DNA from: Microbacterium sp. No. 7 | GTDB taxonomy: Bacteria; Actinomycetota; Actinomycetes; Actinomycetales; Microbacteriaceae | Reading direction: 5' to 3' | Assembly: GCF_001314225.1 (NCBI RefSeq) | Contig: NZ_CP012697.1 | Span: 434,001-498,000, forward strand | Length of the DNA stretch: 64,000 nucleotides | Part shown: positions 24,343 to 32,910 of the stretch, piece after piece | Numbering within the stretch: position 1 is the stretch's first letter | Layout of the letters: each line of letters begins with the position of its first letter | The notes under the pieces: generated by a model | What the model was told of the DNA's origin: nothing | Databases searched by the model: none | The model's input: only the letters and a program-made list of their open reading frames with translations | Translations under genes and position numbers: made by a program

Positions 24343-25725
24343 ATGGATGGGATGACCGCGCGCGCCCTCTCCCCCGAGCAGGAGGAGCTGTTCCGGCGCA
24401 TCGAGACGACGCGCGACCACGTCTTCGTCACGGGCCGCGCCGGCACGGGCAAGTCGACCCTTCTGCAGCACCTCGCCTGGAACACCGACAAGCAGATCGC
24501 CGTGTGCGCGCCGACGGGCGTCGCGGCGCTCAACGTCGAGGGGCAGACGATCCACTCGCTGTTCCGGCTGCCGATCGGGCTCATCGCCGACAGCGAGCTC
24601 GACCAGACCGACGCGACCCGCCGCATCCTCAACGCGATCGACACGCTCGTGATCGACGAGATCTCCATGGTCAACGCCGACGTGATGGATGCCATCGACC
24701 GCGCCCTGCGGCAGGCGCGCCGCCGCCGCTCCGAGCCGTTCGGCGGCGTGCAGGTCGTGATGTTCGGAGATCCCTATCAGCTGTCGCCCGTGCCGCCGCG
24801 CGGCGACGAGCTGCGCTACATCCGCGACCACTACCGCTCGTTCTGGTTCTTCGACGCGCAGGTGTGGGCGGGGCCGCGCGGCGACGGCGGCACGATCCGC
24901 TCCGACGGCCTGCTCGACCTCGGCCGCGTCGGGGCGCCCCTGCACATCGCGGAGCTGCGCGACATCCACCGGCAGTCCGATCCCGCGTTCAAGGCGATGC
25001 TCAACGCCGTGCGGCACGGCGTCGTCACGGCCGACATCGCCGGGTTGCTGAACGCGGCGGGCGCGCGGCCGGTGCCCGAGCCCGTCGAGGGCGAGGCGCC
25101 CATCATCACGCTCGCGACCCGCAACGACATCGTGAGCCGCATCAACCAGCGTCATCTCGACGCGCTGCCGGGACCGGTGCAGACGGCGCGCGCCGACATC
25201 AGCGGCGACTTCGGCCGGGGTGACGCGGCGTACCCCGCCGAGCCCGAGCTGCAGCTCAAGGTGGGCGCGCAGGTGATGTTCCTGCGCAACGACGTGGGGG
25301 GCGGCTACGGCGGCGACGGACCGCGCTGGGTCAACGGCTCGATCGGCACCGTCACCCGCATCGCGGGCGGCACCGTGCGCGTCGAGCTCGACGGCGAGGA
25401 GCACGACGTCGAGCCGGCCGTGTGGGAGCGGTTCCGCTACGCCTACGACGCGGGGTCGCGCAAGCTCACGCGGGAGATCGTCGCGGAGTTCACGCAGTTC
25501 CCGCTGCGGCTCGCGTGGGCCGTCACGATCCACAAGTCGCAGGGCAAGACGTACGAGCGCGCCGTCGTCGACCTCGGCTCCGGCGCCTTCGCGCCCGGCC
25601 AGACCTACGTCGCCCTCTCGCGGCTCACGTCGATCGACGGCCTCTACCTCTCACGCCCCCTGCGCCCCGCCGACATCCTCGTCGACGCCGACGTACGCCG
25701 CTTCATGGCATCCGTCCCCCGCTGA
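24343..25725 (+). CDS. Pif1/RecD2-like SF1 DNA helicase
   Basis: 460 residues. Walker A GRAGTGKST is at 31-39, motif Ia CAPTGVAALN, Walker B VIDEISM (about 105), motif III VMFGDPYQLSPV, and the C-terminal UvrD_C_2 part TIHKSQGKTYERAVVDLG... TYVALSRLTS. This is a compact 5-prime-3-prime SF1B helicase without extra domains, of the PIF1-like type widespread in actinobacteria. It probably unwinds structured DNA or recombination intermediates. ATG 24343 is listed; ATG 24352, three codons on, is equally plausible. Confidence 0.9.
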   Translation: MDGMTARALSPEQEELFRRIETTRDHVFVTGRAGTGKSTLLQHLAWNTDKQIAVCAPTGVAALNVEGQTIHSLFRLPIGLIADSELDQTDATRRILNAIDTLVIDEISMVNADVMDAIDRALRQARRRRSEPFGGVQVVMFGDPYQLSPVPPRGDELRYIRDHYRSFWFFDAQVWAGPRGDGGTIRSDGLLDLGRVGAPLHIAELRDIHRQSDPAFKAMLNAVRHGVVTADIAGLLNAAGARPVPEPVEGEAPIITLATRNDIVSRINQRHLDALPGPVQTARADISGDFGRGDAAYPAEPELQLKVGAQVMFLRNDVGGGYGGDGPRWVNGSIGTVTRIAGGTVRVELDGEEHDVEPAVWERFRYAYDAGSRKLTREIVAEFTQFPLRLAWAVTIHKSQGKTYERAVVDLGSGAFAPGQTYVALSRLTSIDGLYLSRPLRPADILVDADVRRFMASVPR

Positions 25726-25756
25726 CCCGCACCGGCGCCGGTCGCCCGCGCTTCCT

Positions 25757-25862
25757 CCGCTGGTTGAGTAGCGCGCGCAGCGCGCGTATCGAAACCTGGG
25801 TAACGGGCCGTGGGATGGGTCTCGATACACTCGCGGCTCCGCCGCGAGCACTCGACCAGCGG
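25757..25862. repeat. Family A palindromic repeat after the helicase gene
   Basis: First of three copies in the 452-bp gap 25726-26177 between convergent genes. Left stem GCGCGC...GCGCGC, right stem TCGCGGC...GCCGCGA. It starts 32 bp after the helicase stop. Confidence 0.9.
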
Positions 25863-25908
25863 GGCGGGGTGCGGTGGGGCGCGATGGGGTGGGGCGGGCA
25901 TCTGCCCC

Positions 25909-26014
25909 CCGCTGGTTGAGTAGCCGCCGGAGGCGGCGTATCGAAACCCTTCCCACGGACCGTTACACGGGTCTCGATACACTCGCGGCTCCGCCGCGAG
26001 CACTCGACCAGCGG
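25909..26014. repeat. Family A palindromic repeat, middle copy
   Basis: Left stem GCCGCC...GGCGGC, right stem TCGCGG...CCGCGA. The GGGGCGCGATGGGGTGGGGCG linker is partly shared with the next copy, which lies 144 bp further on. Confidence 0.9.
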
Positions 26015-26052
26015 TGTGTGGGGCGCGATGGGGTGGGGCGGGCATCTGCCCC

Positions 26053-26158
26053 CCGCTGGTTGAGTAGCCGCCGGAGGCGGCGTATCGAAACCCTTCCCAC
26101 GGTCCGTGACACGGGTCTCGATACGCTCGCGGCTGTGCCGCGAGCACTCGACCAGCGG
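26053..26158. repeat. Family A palindromic repeat before the heme oxygenase 3-prime end
   Basis: Nearly identical to the middle copy except for changes in the right loop (GGCTGTGCC). It ends 20 bp from the heme oxygenase stop, on the convergent side. Confidence 0.9.
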
Positions 26159-26177
26159 TGTGAGGGGTGTGGGGCGG

Positions 26178-26831
26178 TCAGGCGGCGCGGGCGGCCTTGT
26201 CGGCGGCGAGGTCGACGAAGAGCTCGGTGTTGAAGCGGTAGGCGAGCAGCACCTCGTCGATCACGCGCTCCTGCTCCGCGGCATCCCATGGGGCCGTGTC
26301 GAGCTGCTCGCGGTAGACGTCCTTGAAGGCGCGGGGGTCGGCGATCTCGCTGAAGATGTAGAAGCCGATGCCGTTCGTCTCGAAGCCGAACTGCCGCGCC
26401 ATGATCTTGCCGATGAACTGGCCGCCCGACAGGTCGCCGAGGTAGCGCGTGTAGTGGTGCGCCACGAAGCCGCCGGGCCACGTCGACGCCACCTCGCGGA
26501 TGCGGGCGACATAGCGCTCGGTCGTCGGCAGCGGCGAGATGCGCGTGCGCCAGTCGTCGCCGAGCAGGAAGGCGAGGTCGGCCTCGAGCGCGGGCAGTCG
26601 CGTGAGCTTGTCGCTGATGAAGAGGGATGCCACGGGGTCGTTCGCCATGGCCGACGCGGCGTCTTCGAGCGCGTCGTAGATGAACCAGTGCTGCGCGACC
26701 AGGGCGATGTAGTCGTCACGGGTGCCCTTGCCGCGCATGAGGTCGGCCATGAAGCCGGCGTGCTCGCTGTCGGAGTGGGCGCCGTGGGAGCGCTCGCGCA
26801 GTGTAGTGGAGAACGGGGTGAACTCGGCCAT
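26178..26831 (-). CDS. hmuO: Heme oxygenase (HmuO type)
   Basis: 217 residues, the size of bacterial HmuO. It opens biliverdin-forming heme degradation, releasing iron. LRERSHGAHSDSEHAGFM aligns with the proximal-helix region of Corynebacterium HmuO, placing the heme ligand at H19; GDLSGGQ, the distal-helix glycine motif, lies near residue 140. A DtxR/IdeR-type iron box covers the promoter. The -10 TATGCT ends 6 nt before ATG 26831, so the mRNA is probably leaderless. The upstream DUF2470 gene on the same strand is also heme related. Confidence 0.95.
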   Translation of the reverse strand: MAEFTPFSTTLRERSHGAHSDSEHAGFMADLMRGKGTRDDYIALVAQHWFIYDALEDAASAMANDPVASLFISDKLTRLPALEADLAFLLGDDWRTRISPLPTTERYVARIREVASTWPGGFVAHHYTRYLGDLSGGQFIGKIMARQFGFETNGIGFYIFSEIADPRAFKDVYREQLDTAPWDAAEQERVIDEVLLAYRFNTELFVDLAADKAARAA

Positions 26832-26837
26832 GGACCG

Positions 26838-26843
26838 AGCATA
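26838..26843 (-). promoter_or_regulatory. -10 box of hmuO
   Basis: TATGCT on the minus strand, 6 nt from the ATG. The expected -35 position (26861-26866) falls inside the iron box. Confidence 0.55.
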
Positions 26844-26850
26844 GCGTGTT

Positions 26851-26869
26851 TTAGGGTCAGCTAACCTGA
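26851..26869. promoter_or_regulatory. DtxR/IdeR iron box upstream of hmuO
   Basis: TTAGGGTCAGCTAACCTGA matches the 19-bp DtxR/IdeR consensus (TTAGGTTAGGCTAACCTAA) at 15 of 19 positions, including both outer arms. Placed over the -35 region, it should repress hmuO when iron is plentiful. Confidence 0.82.
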
Positions 26870-26896
26870 AGGTTCATCCAGAGTTTACAAACGATG

Positions 26897-27208
26897 TCAG
26901 CTGTGCGGGCGCGGGGTGACGCCCAGGCGCGCGCACGCCGCGTCGTAGAGGGCGACGATCTCGCGGCGCACCTCCGGGCGCTCGGTGATGGGGCCGCCGG
27001 GCCACGGCACGCGGATGACGTCCTCGCTGCCGTCGGCCGTGATCACGTGCCACTGGCCGGCCTCGCCGTCGAACGTCACCATCTCGGCACGGATGACGTC
27101 GGCGAGCGGCGAGAACGCGCGGGCGATGAGCACGTTGTCGTCGCTGTGGTCGTTGTTCATGTGTCCGGTCACGCCGCGCAGCGTGCCGTCGTCGAAGGTG
27201 TGCGCCAT
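26897..27208 (-). CDS. DUF2470 protein, probable heme-related
   Basis: 103 residues, one DUF2470 domain: GVTGHMNNDHSDDNVLIARAF with the conserved His-Met-Asn-x-Asp-His, then VTFDGEAGQWHVI and WPGGPITERPEVRREIV. The domain occurs alone or fused at the C-terminus of HugZ-type heme-binding proteins. It lies 65 bp upstream of hmuO on the same strand, which supports a role in heme use. The -10 box TAAGGT ends 6 nt before the ATG. Confidence 0.88.
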   Translation of the reverse strand: MAHTFDDGTLRGVTGHMNNDHSDDNVLIARAFSPLADVIRAEMVTFDGEAGQWHVITADGSEDVIRVPWPGGPITERPEVRREIVALYDAACARLGVTPRPHS

Positions 27209-27214
27209 GTCCTC

Positions 27215-27220
27215 ACCTTA
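27215..27220 (-). promoter_or_regulatory. -10 box, predicted leaderless start of DUF2470 gene
   Basis: TAAGGT on the minus strand, 6 nt before ATG 27208. Confidence 0.45.
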
Positions 27221-27292
27221 GAGGCCGCCGTGCCACACGTCGGAGCGTCGGCCGTGACGTACGCTGGAGGTCGACTATCTGCAGGAGGATCG

Positions 27293-28552
27293 ATGCCGCG
27301 CACGCGTCGTGCCAGGTGGGCTGCCGCTGTCGGGGGAGCCATCGCCCTGGCCCTCTCTGCGACGGCGTGCGCGCCCACGGCATCCGTCACGGTCATTCCC
27401 GACACCGCGGTGACGGGCGCCCTCGACGCGTCGACCGCCGACCGGCTGCGCGCCGTCGTGGAGCACGCGATGGAGGCGACGGGCTCGACCGGCGCCGTCG
27501 TGGGCGTGTGGGTGCCGTGGGCGGGCAACTGGGTCGAGGCGTTCGGCACGAGCGGGCCCGGCGGCTCCGCCGTGAGCGTCGACATGGCGTTCCCCGTCGC
27601 GAACATGACGAGGCCCATGACGTGCGACGTGCTGTACGGCATGGTCGCCGACGGCCGCGTGGCGCTCGACGACCCCGTGACGCGCTGGGTGCCGAGCGTG
27701 CCGAGCCTCGGCGAGGAGGTCACGCTCGGGCAGCTGTGCGACAGCACGAGCGGCATCGGATCGTTCGCCCCGCAGCTCGGCCCGCGCTGGATCGCCAACC
27801 CGTCGCGCTCGTGGCCGGCCGCCGAGCTCGTCGCATTCGGCATGGGCAACAAGACGGGCCTGGAGCCCGGCGCGACCTACCGCGACTCCGACACCGGCTA
27901 CGTGCTGCTCGCGCTCGCGCTGCAGAAGGCCTCGGGCGACTCGATCGACGACCTCCTGCGCCACTACGTGTTCGAGCCCCTGGAGATGACGACGGCCACG
28001 CTGCTCGACGCGCTGGAGGAGCCCGTCGCGCACATCGGCGGACTCTACTCGCCGACCGTCGACGGCCAGGTCGACTGTGCGAGCCCGCTCGACATGTCCG
28101 ACCTGTCGCCGTCCGCGACGCACGCGGCGGGCGGGGTGACCGCGAGCGTCGAGGACCTCGGCCGCTACCTGCGCGCGCTCGCGCAGGGCACCCGCCCCTA
28201 CGACTCCGACGCGCGGTTCGACGAGCCGCTGCCCACCTACAACGGCGCGCCCGCGTGGTACACCGCGGCGGGCGGGGCCATGCAGTTCGGCTCGCTCGTC
28301 GGCCAGTTCGGCGCGGTCCCCGGCGCGATCGTCGGCGCCGCGGCCGACCGGGCCACCGGCATGACGGTCGTCGTGATGCTGAACAACTCGCGCGCCGGGG
28401 GCGACGTCGGCGCGTATGCCCTGTGGCAGCTCGCGGCGATCGCGGCGAAGGCACCGGCATCCTCGGGCTCGGCGGCCGACGTCGCGCTGCCGTGGACAGC
28501 GGAGCAGTTCGCGGGATCCATCGACCAGGCCGCCGTCTGCCCGACATCGTGA
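27293..28552 (+). CDS. Beta-lactamase-fold lipoprotein with degenerate active site
   Basis: 419 residues. Signal peptide with a lipobox-like LSATAC (C26, although position -3 is Ala rather than Leu/Val). The body follows the class C beta-lactamase/serine hydrolase layout, but the catalytic SxxK is replaced: the segment FPVANMTRPM has Asn104 and Arg107 where Ser and Lys belong. The YxN motif is YRDSD, and the final KTG box is not recognisable (AAGGAMQFG). It is therefore probably a non-hydrolytic, perhaps peptidoglycan- or ligand-binding protein on the cell surface. GCAGGAGGAT precedes the ATG. Confidence 0.85.
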   Translation: MPRTRRARWAAAVGGAIALALSATACAPTASVTVIPDTAVTGALDASTADRLRAVVEHAMEATGSTGAVVGVWVPWAGNWVEAFGTSGPGGSAVSVDMAFPVANMTRPMTCDVLYGMVADGRVALDDPVTRWVPSVPSLGEEVTLGQLCDSTSGIGSFAPQLGPRWIANPSRSWPAAELVAFGMGNKTGLEPGATYRDSDTGYVLLALALQKASGDSIDDLLRHYVFEPLEMTTATLLDALEEPVAHIGGLYSPTVDGQVDCASPLDMSDLSPSATHAAGGVTASVEDLGRYLRALAQGTRPYDSDARFDEPLPTYNGAPAWYTAAGGAMQFGSLVGQFGAVPGAIVGAAADRATGMTVVVMLNNSRAGGDVGAYALWQLAAIAAKAPASSGSAADVALPWTAEQFAGSIDQAAVCPTS

Positions 28553-28597
28553 CCGCGCGGCCCGTGCCACCGCCGCACCGGCGCCGCGGCCGGTGAC

Positions 28598-29458
28598 ATG
28601 AGCCCGCGGTCGGCCTCGGCGGTGCTCTTCGTCGTCGCGGGCCTCGCGTGCCAGGAGGTCGGCGCCGCGCTCGCGTACCTGCTGTTCCCGCAGGCGGGAC
28701 CGCTCGGCATGGTGTGCCTGCGACTCGCGTTCTCGGCCCTCATCCTGCTCGCGATCGCGCGCCCGCGTCTGCGCGGGCTCACCCGTGCCGACGTGACCGC
28801 CGTGCTCTGGTTCGGCCTCGTGCTCGCCGTGATGAACGGGCTGTTCTACCTGGCGCTCGAGCGGCTCGCGCTCGGCGTCACGGTCACGATCGAGGTGCTC
28901 GGCCCGCTGGTGCTGTCGATCGTCGCGAGCCGCCGCGCGTCGGCGTGGCTGTGGGCGGGCCTCGCGTTCGCGGGCGTCGTCGCGCTCGGCGGAGGCGGCT
29001 GGGACCGGCTCGACCCGCTCGGCGTGCTGTTCGCGACCGGCGCCGCGGCGTCGTGGGCGTTCTACATCCTCGCCTCGGCCCGCGTGGGCGCGCGGTTCCG
29101 CGGCCTCGACGGGCTCGCGCTCGCGATGGCGGCCGGCGCGCTCGTGTCGCTCCCGTTCGGCATCTGGGATGCCGGTGCCGCGCTGCTGCGCGTCGACATC
29201 CTCGCGCTCGGGGCGGCCGTCGCGCTGCTGTCGTCGACGATCCCCTACGCGCTCGAGCTCATCGCCCTGCGCCGGCTGCCGGCATCCGCCTTCGCCGTGC
29301 TCATGAGCCTCGCGCCGGCCACCGCCGCGATCGCGGGCTTCGTGCTGCTGGGACAGGGCATGACGTGGCTGGAGGCAGCGGGCATCGCGCTCGTGATCGT
29401 CGCGTCGATGGGCGCGGTGCGGGGCGCCCGGCAGGGGGACGCGGTCGGCGGGCCGTGA
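28598..29458 (+). CDS. EamA/RhtA-type membrane transporter
   Basis: 286 residues with ten hydrophobic helices in two EamA repeats (about 10-130 and 145-275). The layout and the segment PLGMVCLRLAFSALILLAIARPRL resemble RhtA, a threonine/homoserine exporter; substrate is inferred only. The start lies 45 bp after the upstream lipoprotein gene, so they may share a transcript. Confidence 0.88.
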   Translation: MSPRSASAVLFVVAGLACQEVGAALAYLLFPQAGPLGMVCLRLAFSALILLAIARPRLRGLTRADVTAVLWFGLVLAVMNGLFYLALERLALGVTVTIEVLGPLVLSIVASRRASAWLWAGLAFAGVVALGGGGWDRLDPLGVLFATGAAASWAFYILASARVGARFRGLDGLALAMAAGALVSLPFGIWDAGAALLRVDILALGAAVALLSSTIPYALELIALRRLPASAFAVLMSLAPATAAIAGFVLLGQGMTWLEAAGIALVIVASMGAVRGARQGDAVGGP

Positions 29459-29493
29459 TCACGGGGCCGACGCCCCGTCATCGCGGCGGATGT

Positions 29494-30297
29494 TCACGGC
29501 ACCGTGACGAGGATCTCGGCATGCGGCAGCAGGATCCAGCCGTCGGGGTCGTCGGCCCAGCGGCGCCAGCCTGCCGAGATGCGCTCCAGGCCCGCGTGGT
29601 CGGTGAGGCCGAGGCGCAGGGCGTTGTCGGCGAAGGCCGACGCGACGGCGCGCTCCTCCCACATCCCGCCCCACCAGGCGCGGTCCTCGGCGTTCTCGAA
29701 CAGCCACAGCGAGGCGGAGCACGCGATGTCGGTGAACCCCGCCCGGCGCGCCCAGGTCTTGAGATAGCGGCCGGCGGCGGGCTCGCCGCTGGTGCCGCGG
29801 TGCACCCGCAGGTAGAGGTCGAGCCACTCGGTCAGCTCGGGGGAGCGGGGCGCGAAGATGACGCCCTCGTAGTCGACGTCGCGCACCGCGATCGTGCCGC
29901 CCGGCGCGGTCACGCGGCCCATCTCCCGCAGCATCGCGACGGGGTCGGTCACGTGCTGCAGCACCTGATGGGCGTGCACGACGTCGAAGGCGTCGTCGGG
30001 CAGGTCGAGGGCGTACGCGTCGCCCGTCGCGAAGCGCAGGTTCGCGAGCCCGCGCTCCGCCGTGTCGGCGATCGCCTTCTCGACGACGGATGCCGCGGCA
30101 TCCACGCCCAGCACCTCGCCGGGCGCGACGAGCTCGGCGAAGTCGGCCGTGATCGTGCCGGGGCCCGACCCGATGTCGAGCACGCGCAGGCCGGGCCGCA
30201 GGCGCGGCAGCAGGTACGCGGCCGAGTTCTCGGCGGTGCGCCAGGTGTGCGAGCGCAGCACGCTCGCGTGATGTCCGTGGGTGTATGCGTCGGCCAT
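29494..30297 (-). CDS. SAM-dependent methyltransferase (UbiE/class I)
   Basis: 267 residues. Class I methyltransferase: motif I VLDIGSGPGTIT (about 40-51), acidic VLGVDAAASVV after strand 2, DAFDVVHAHQVLQHVTDPVAMLREMGRV (motif II/III), and TIAVRDVDYEGVI. Similar proteins methylate small molecules or lipids; the acceptor is unknown. ATG 30297 is 7 nt from a TAGACT -10 box. Divergent from the MFS gene at 30569. Confidence 0.88.
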   Translation of the reverse strand: MADAYTHGHHASVLRSHTWRTAENSAAYLLPRLRPGLRVLDIGSGPGTITADFAELVAPGEVLGVDAAASVVEKAIADTAERGLANLRFATGDAYALDLPDDAFDVVHAHQVLQHVTDPVAMLREMGRVTAPGGTIAVRDVDYEGVIFAPRSPELTEWLDLYLRVHRGTSGEPAAGRYLKTWARRAGFTDIACSASLWLFENAEDRAWWGGMWEERAVASAFADNALRLGLTDHAGLERISAGWRRWADDPDGWILLPHAEILVTVP

Positions 30298-30304
30298 GGG
30301 AGCG

Positions 30305-30310
30305 AGTCTA
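30305..30310 (-). promoter_or_regulatory. -10 box of the methyltransferase gene
   Basis: TAGACT on the minus strand ends 7 nt before ATG 30297, another predicted leaderless start. Confidence 0.45.
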
Positions 30311-30371
30311 GGGGCGGGCGGTGCCGGCGCGATTCCGCCTCCGCGGGAGGCCTCGCCGGGTGAGGCCGGTC

Positions 30372-30462
30372 CGAACTCCTCCGATCCTGCATCGCGACGG
30401 TCGCGCGACCACGGAAACACCGGCGATCACGTGACGCGGGCGACCGGATCGGAGGAGTTTCG
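30372..30462. repeat. Inverted pair of GAACTCCTCCGATCC in divergent gap
   Basis: CGAACTCCTCCGATCC at 30372-30387 recurs inverted as GGATCGGAGGAGTTTCG at 30446-30462. A local palindromic cluster like those in other gaps, but here between divergent promoters. Confidence 0.7.
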
Positions 30463-30484
30463 GCACGCGCTTCCTCGTGACCCA

Positions 30485-30528
30485 CGCGTCCGCGGCATCC
30501 GGACGATCGGTCGGATGCCGCGGACGCG
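30485..30528. repeat. 17-bp perfect hairpin upstream of MFS gene
   Basis: 30485-30501 (CGCGTCCGCGGCATCCG) is exactly complementary to 30512-30528, with a 10-nt loop. It lies 40 bp before the MFS start. A terminator-strength hairpin in a divergent promoter region could cap transcription from outside or attenuate the MFS gene. Confidence 0.8.
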
Positions 30529-30568
30529 CGGTCGGGTGCGGCGCCGCGCGGCGCAGGACGCTGGGAGG

Positions 30569-31780
30569 ATGACCACGACCGCGCCGATCCCGACCGTCCC
30601 CGCCGACCGCTCCGCCCCGCCCCGGCTGCGCTATGGCGCGCTGATCGCGATGATGGCGATGAGCTTCCTGCTCGTCACGGCCGAGTTCCTGCCGAACGGC
30701 CTGCTCACCGAGATCGCGGACGAGCTGGGCGTGACCCCGGGCGCCGCCGGCCAGCTCGTGACCGTCACCGCCCTCGTGGGGCTCGTCGTCGCGCCGACGG
30801 TCGGGCTCGCGCTGCCGCGCCTCGACCGGCGCACGCTGCTCGTGTGGATGGCGCTCGCCGCGGCGCTGTCGAACGCGATCGTCGCGATCGCGCCGAACCT
30901 GCCGCTCATGCTGCTCGCCCGCGTGCTGCTGGGCGCCGCGCTCTCGGCCTTCTGGACCATGTCGATCAGCGTCGCGGCGCGCATCGCGGGCCCCGAGCGG
31001 CTGGGGCGCGCGGTCATGTTCACGACGGCAGGCACGTCGCTCGCGACGGTGGCGGGCGTGCCGGTGGGGGTCATGCTCGGCGAGCTGATGAGCTGGCGGG
31101 CGGTGTTCGTGCTCGCCGCGCTCGCGACGGCGGCGCTCGCCGTGGCCCTGCGGATGCTGCTGCCGCGCGTGCCGGCCGAGAACGCCGCGCGGCTGTCGGT
31201 GCTGGCCGAGACGCTGCGCCGGCCCGGCGTCGCGCTCGCGCTGGGCGGCCACGTGCTCGTCGTGCTGGGACATTTCATCGCCTACACGTACGTGCGGCTC
31301 GCCCTCGAGCGGGTGCAGGCGGACGGCATCCCCGTCGACGCGTCGACGATCGTCGTGCTGCTCGCGGTGTTCGGCGTGGGCGGGCTGCTCGGCAACCTCG
31401 TGATCGGCGTCGTCATCGACCGCACGTTCCGGCCGCTCGCGGTCGCGAGCCCGCTCGTGATCGCCGTGACGGTCGTGCTGATGATCGTGGGGTCCGGGAT
31501 GCCGTGGGTCGTCGGCGTCGCGGCCTTCGTGTGGGGCTTCTTCTTCTCGTCGTGGCTGATCATCGTCAACACGTGGGTCGGCCATCGCCTGCCCGACCGG
31601 CTGGAGGCCGGCGGCAGCCTCGTCGTGGTCGGCTTCCAGGCCGCGATCATGCTCGCGGCGGGCGCGGGCGGCGCCCTCGTGGATGCCGTGGGCGTCACGG
31701 TCGTGTATCCGATCGGCGCCGCGGTGCTGGTGGGCGGGGCGGTGCTGTTCGGCCTCTCGGACCGGGCGGAGCGGGCGTGA
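30569..31780 (+). CDS. MFS exporter, DHA1 family
   Basis: 403 residues with twelve hydrophobic helices. The motif FLLVTAEFLPNGLLTEIADELGVTPGAAGQLVTVTALVGLVVAP and the internal GTSLATVAGVPVGVMLG (motif C-like, antiporter) are typical of small DHA1 drug/nucleoside exporters such as NepI/AraJ. ATG 30569 is used; in-frame sequence extends upstream but is low-complexity repeat DNA. The convergent AraC gene may regulate it, but no operator was identified. Confidence 0.87.
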   Translation: MTTTAPIPTVPADRSAPPRLRYGALIAMMAMSFLLVTAEFLPNGLLTEIADELGVTPGAAGQLVTVTALVGLVVAPTVGLALPRLDRRTLLVWMALAAALSNAIVAIAPNLPLMLLARVLLGAALSAFWTMSISVAARIAGPERLGRAVMFTTAGTSLATVAGVPVGVMLGELMSWRAVFVLAALATAALAVALRMLLPRVPAENAARLSVLAETLRRPGVALALGGHVLVVLGHFIAYTYVRLALERVQADGIPVDASTIVVLLAVFGVGGLLGNLVIGVVIDRTFRPLAVASPLVIAVTVVLMIVGSGMPWVVGVAAFVWGFFFSSWLIIVNTWVGHRLPDRLEAGGSLVVVGFQAAIMLAAGAGGALVDAVGVTVVYPIGAAVLVGGAVLFGLSDRAERA

Positions 31781-31864
31781 CGGCGGGCCGGGCGGGGGGG
31801 CGGCAGGGGTGCGGCAGGCAGGCGAGTCGCCGGGCGCGGCATCCTCTCGCGGGTGCCGGGCGGC

Positions 31865-32788
31865 CTACGTGCGGTCGAGCGCCCGCGAGGTGCGCCAGGC
31901 CGACGGCGTGAGCCCGGCGTGCCGGCGGAACGCGCGGCTGAAGCCCTCGTCGGAGCCGTAGCCCAGCTCGCGCGCCACGTCGCCGATGCTGCCGCCCTCC
32001 GCGAGCAGGCGTCGCGCCGCCCGCATCCTTACGTCGGTGACGAACTGCGCGGGCGAGAGGCCGAACGCGGCGCGGAACCGCTCGGCGAACACCGTGCGCG
32101 ACATGGCGCCGACGCTCGCGAGCGCGTCGACGGTCCAGTCGCGTCCCGGGTCGGCGCGCACGGCGTCGGCGACCCGGTCGAGGAAGGCGTCGCCGCTGCC
32201 CGCGGGCCAGCCGTCGGGCGCGCAGCCCAGCGTGCTCCACGCGCGGATCACCGACTGCAGCAGCGTCGTCGCCATCGTGCGGCAGATCACGAGGTCGCCG
32301 TCACGGCTCGGGCATCCGTCGCCGTCGACGCCCATGTGCAGCGCGAGGGCGGCCGCGCCGGGCTCGTGCTCGGCGAAGCCGCGCACCCACGCGGCGCTCG
32401 GCAGCAGATCGGCGACGTGCGCGGCGTGCTCGTCGAGGCGCAGCCGCGAGAGCAGGATGCCGGAGCCCGCGTCGATCGCGAGGGATGCCGGGTGGCGGCC
32501 GTTCGTGATCAGCGCGTCGCCGGCCGACAGGGTCTCGCGGATGCCGTGCTCCCCGGCGCGGATGCCCGTGCTCGCGCTAAGGTCACAGCCGGTGCGGCCC
32601 GCGCTGCGCAGCCGCACCGATCCCGCCACGACGTAGCCGACGGTCAGGTCGTGCGGCTCGATCGCGATCGCCTCGTCGCGCAGGGCCGTGATGCGGCGCT
32701 GATGACGCACGCGGATCGCGATGCCGCCGAGCACGTGCTCGAGCGCGGCATCCTGCTGCACGTCGGGCACGGGCGCGAGGGAGGTCAC
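31865..32788 (-). CDS. AraC-family regulator with cupin-type N-terminal domain
   Basis: About 307 residues. The C-terminal 100 residues hold two helix-turn-helix motifs (WTVDALASVGAMSRTVFAERFRAAFG and GSIGDVARELGYGSDEGFSRAFRRHAGLTPSAWR). The N-terminal part (about 20-180) looks like an AraC cupin (cupin_6-like) sensor. The start is uncertain: GTG 32788 is used, GTG 32770 is possible, and neither has a clear ribosome site. Convergent with the MFS exporter. Confidence 0.82.
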   Translation of the reverse strand: MTSLAPVPDVQQDAALEHVLGGIAIRVRHQRRITALRDEAIAIEPHDLTVGYVVAGSVRLRSAGRTGCDLSASTGIRAGEHGIRETLSAGDALITNGRHPASLAIDAGSGILLSRLRLDEHAAHVADLLPSAAWVRGFAEHEPGAAALALHMGVDGDGCPSRDGDLVICRTMATTLLQSVIRAWSTLGCAPDGWPAGSGDAFLDRVADAVRADPGRDWTVDALASVGAMSRTVFAERFRAAFGLSPAQFVTDVRMRAARRLLAEGGSIGDVARELGYGSDEGFSRAFRRHAGLTPSAWRTSRALDRT

Positions 32789-32910
32789 GCTGGGGGGAAC
32801 CGGCGGGGCGGGGCCGGTATTCCGGCGATGGCGGCTCGTGTCGGGCGGACCGTGCGGACCGTGCGGCGCGGAGCGTGTGCGGGGGCGCGCGGCGTGGTTC
32901 GGTGTGCGGC

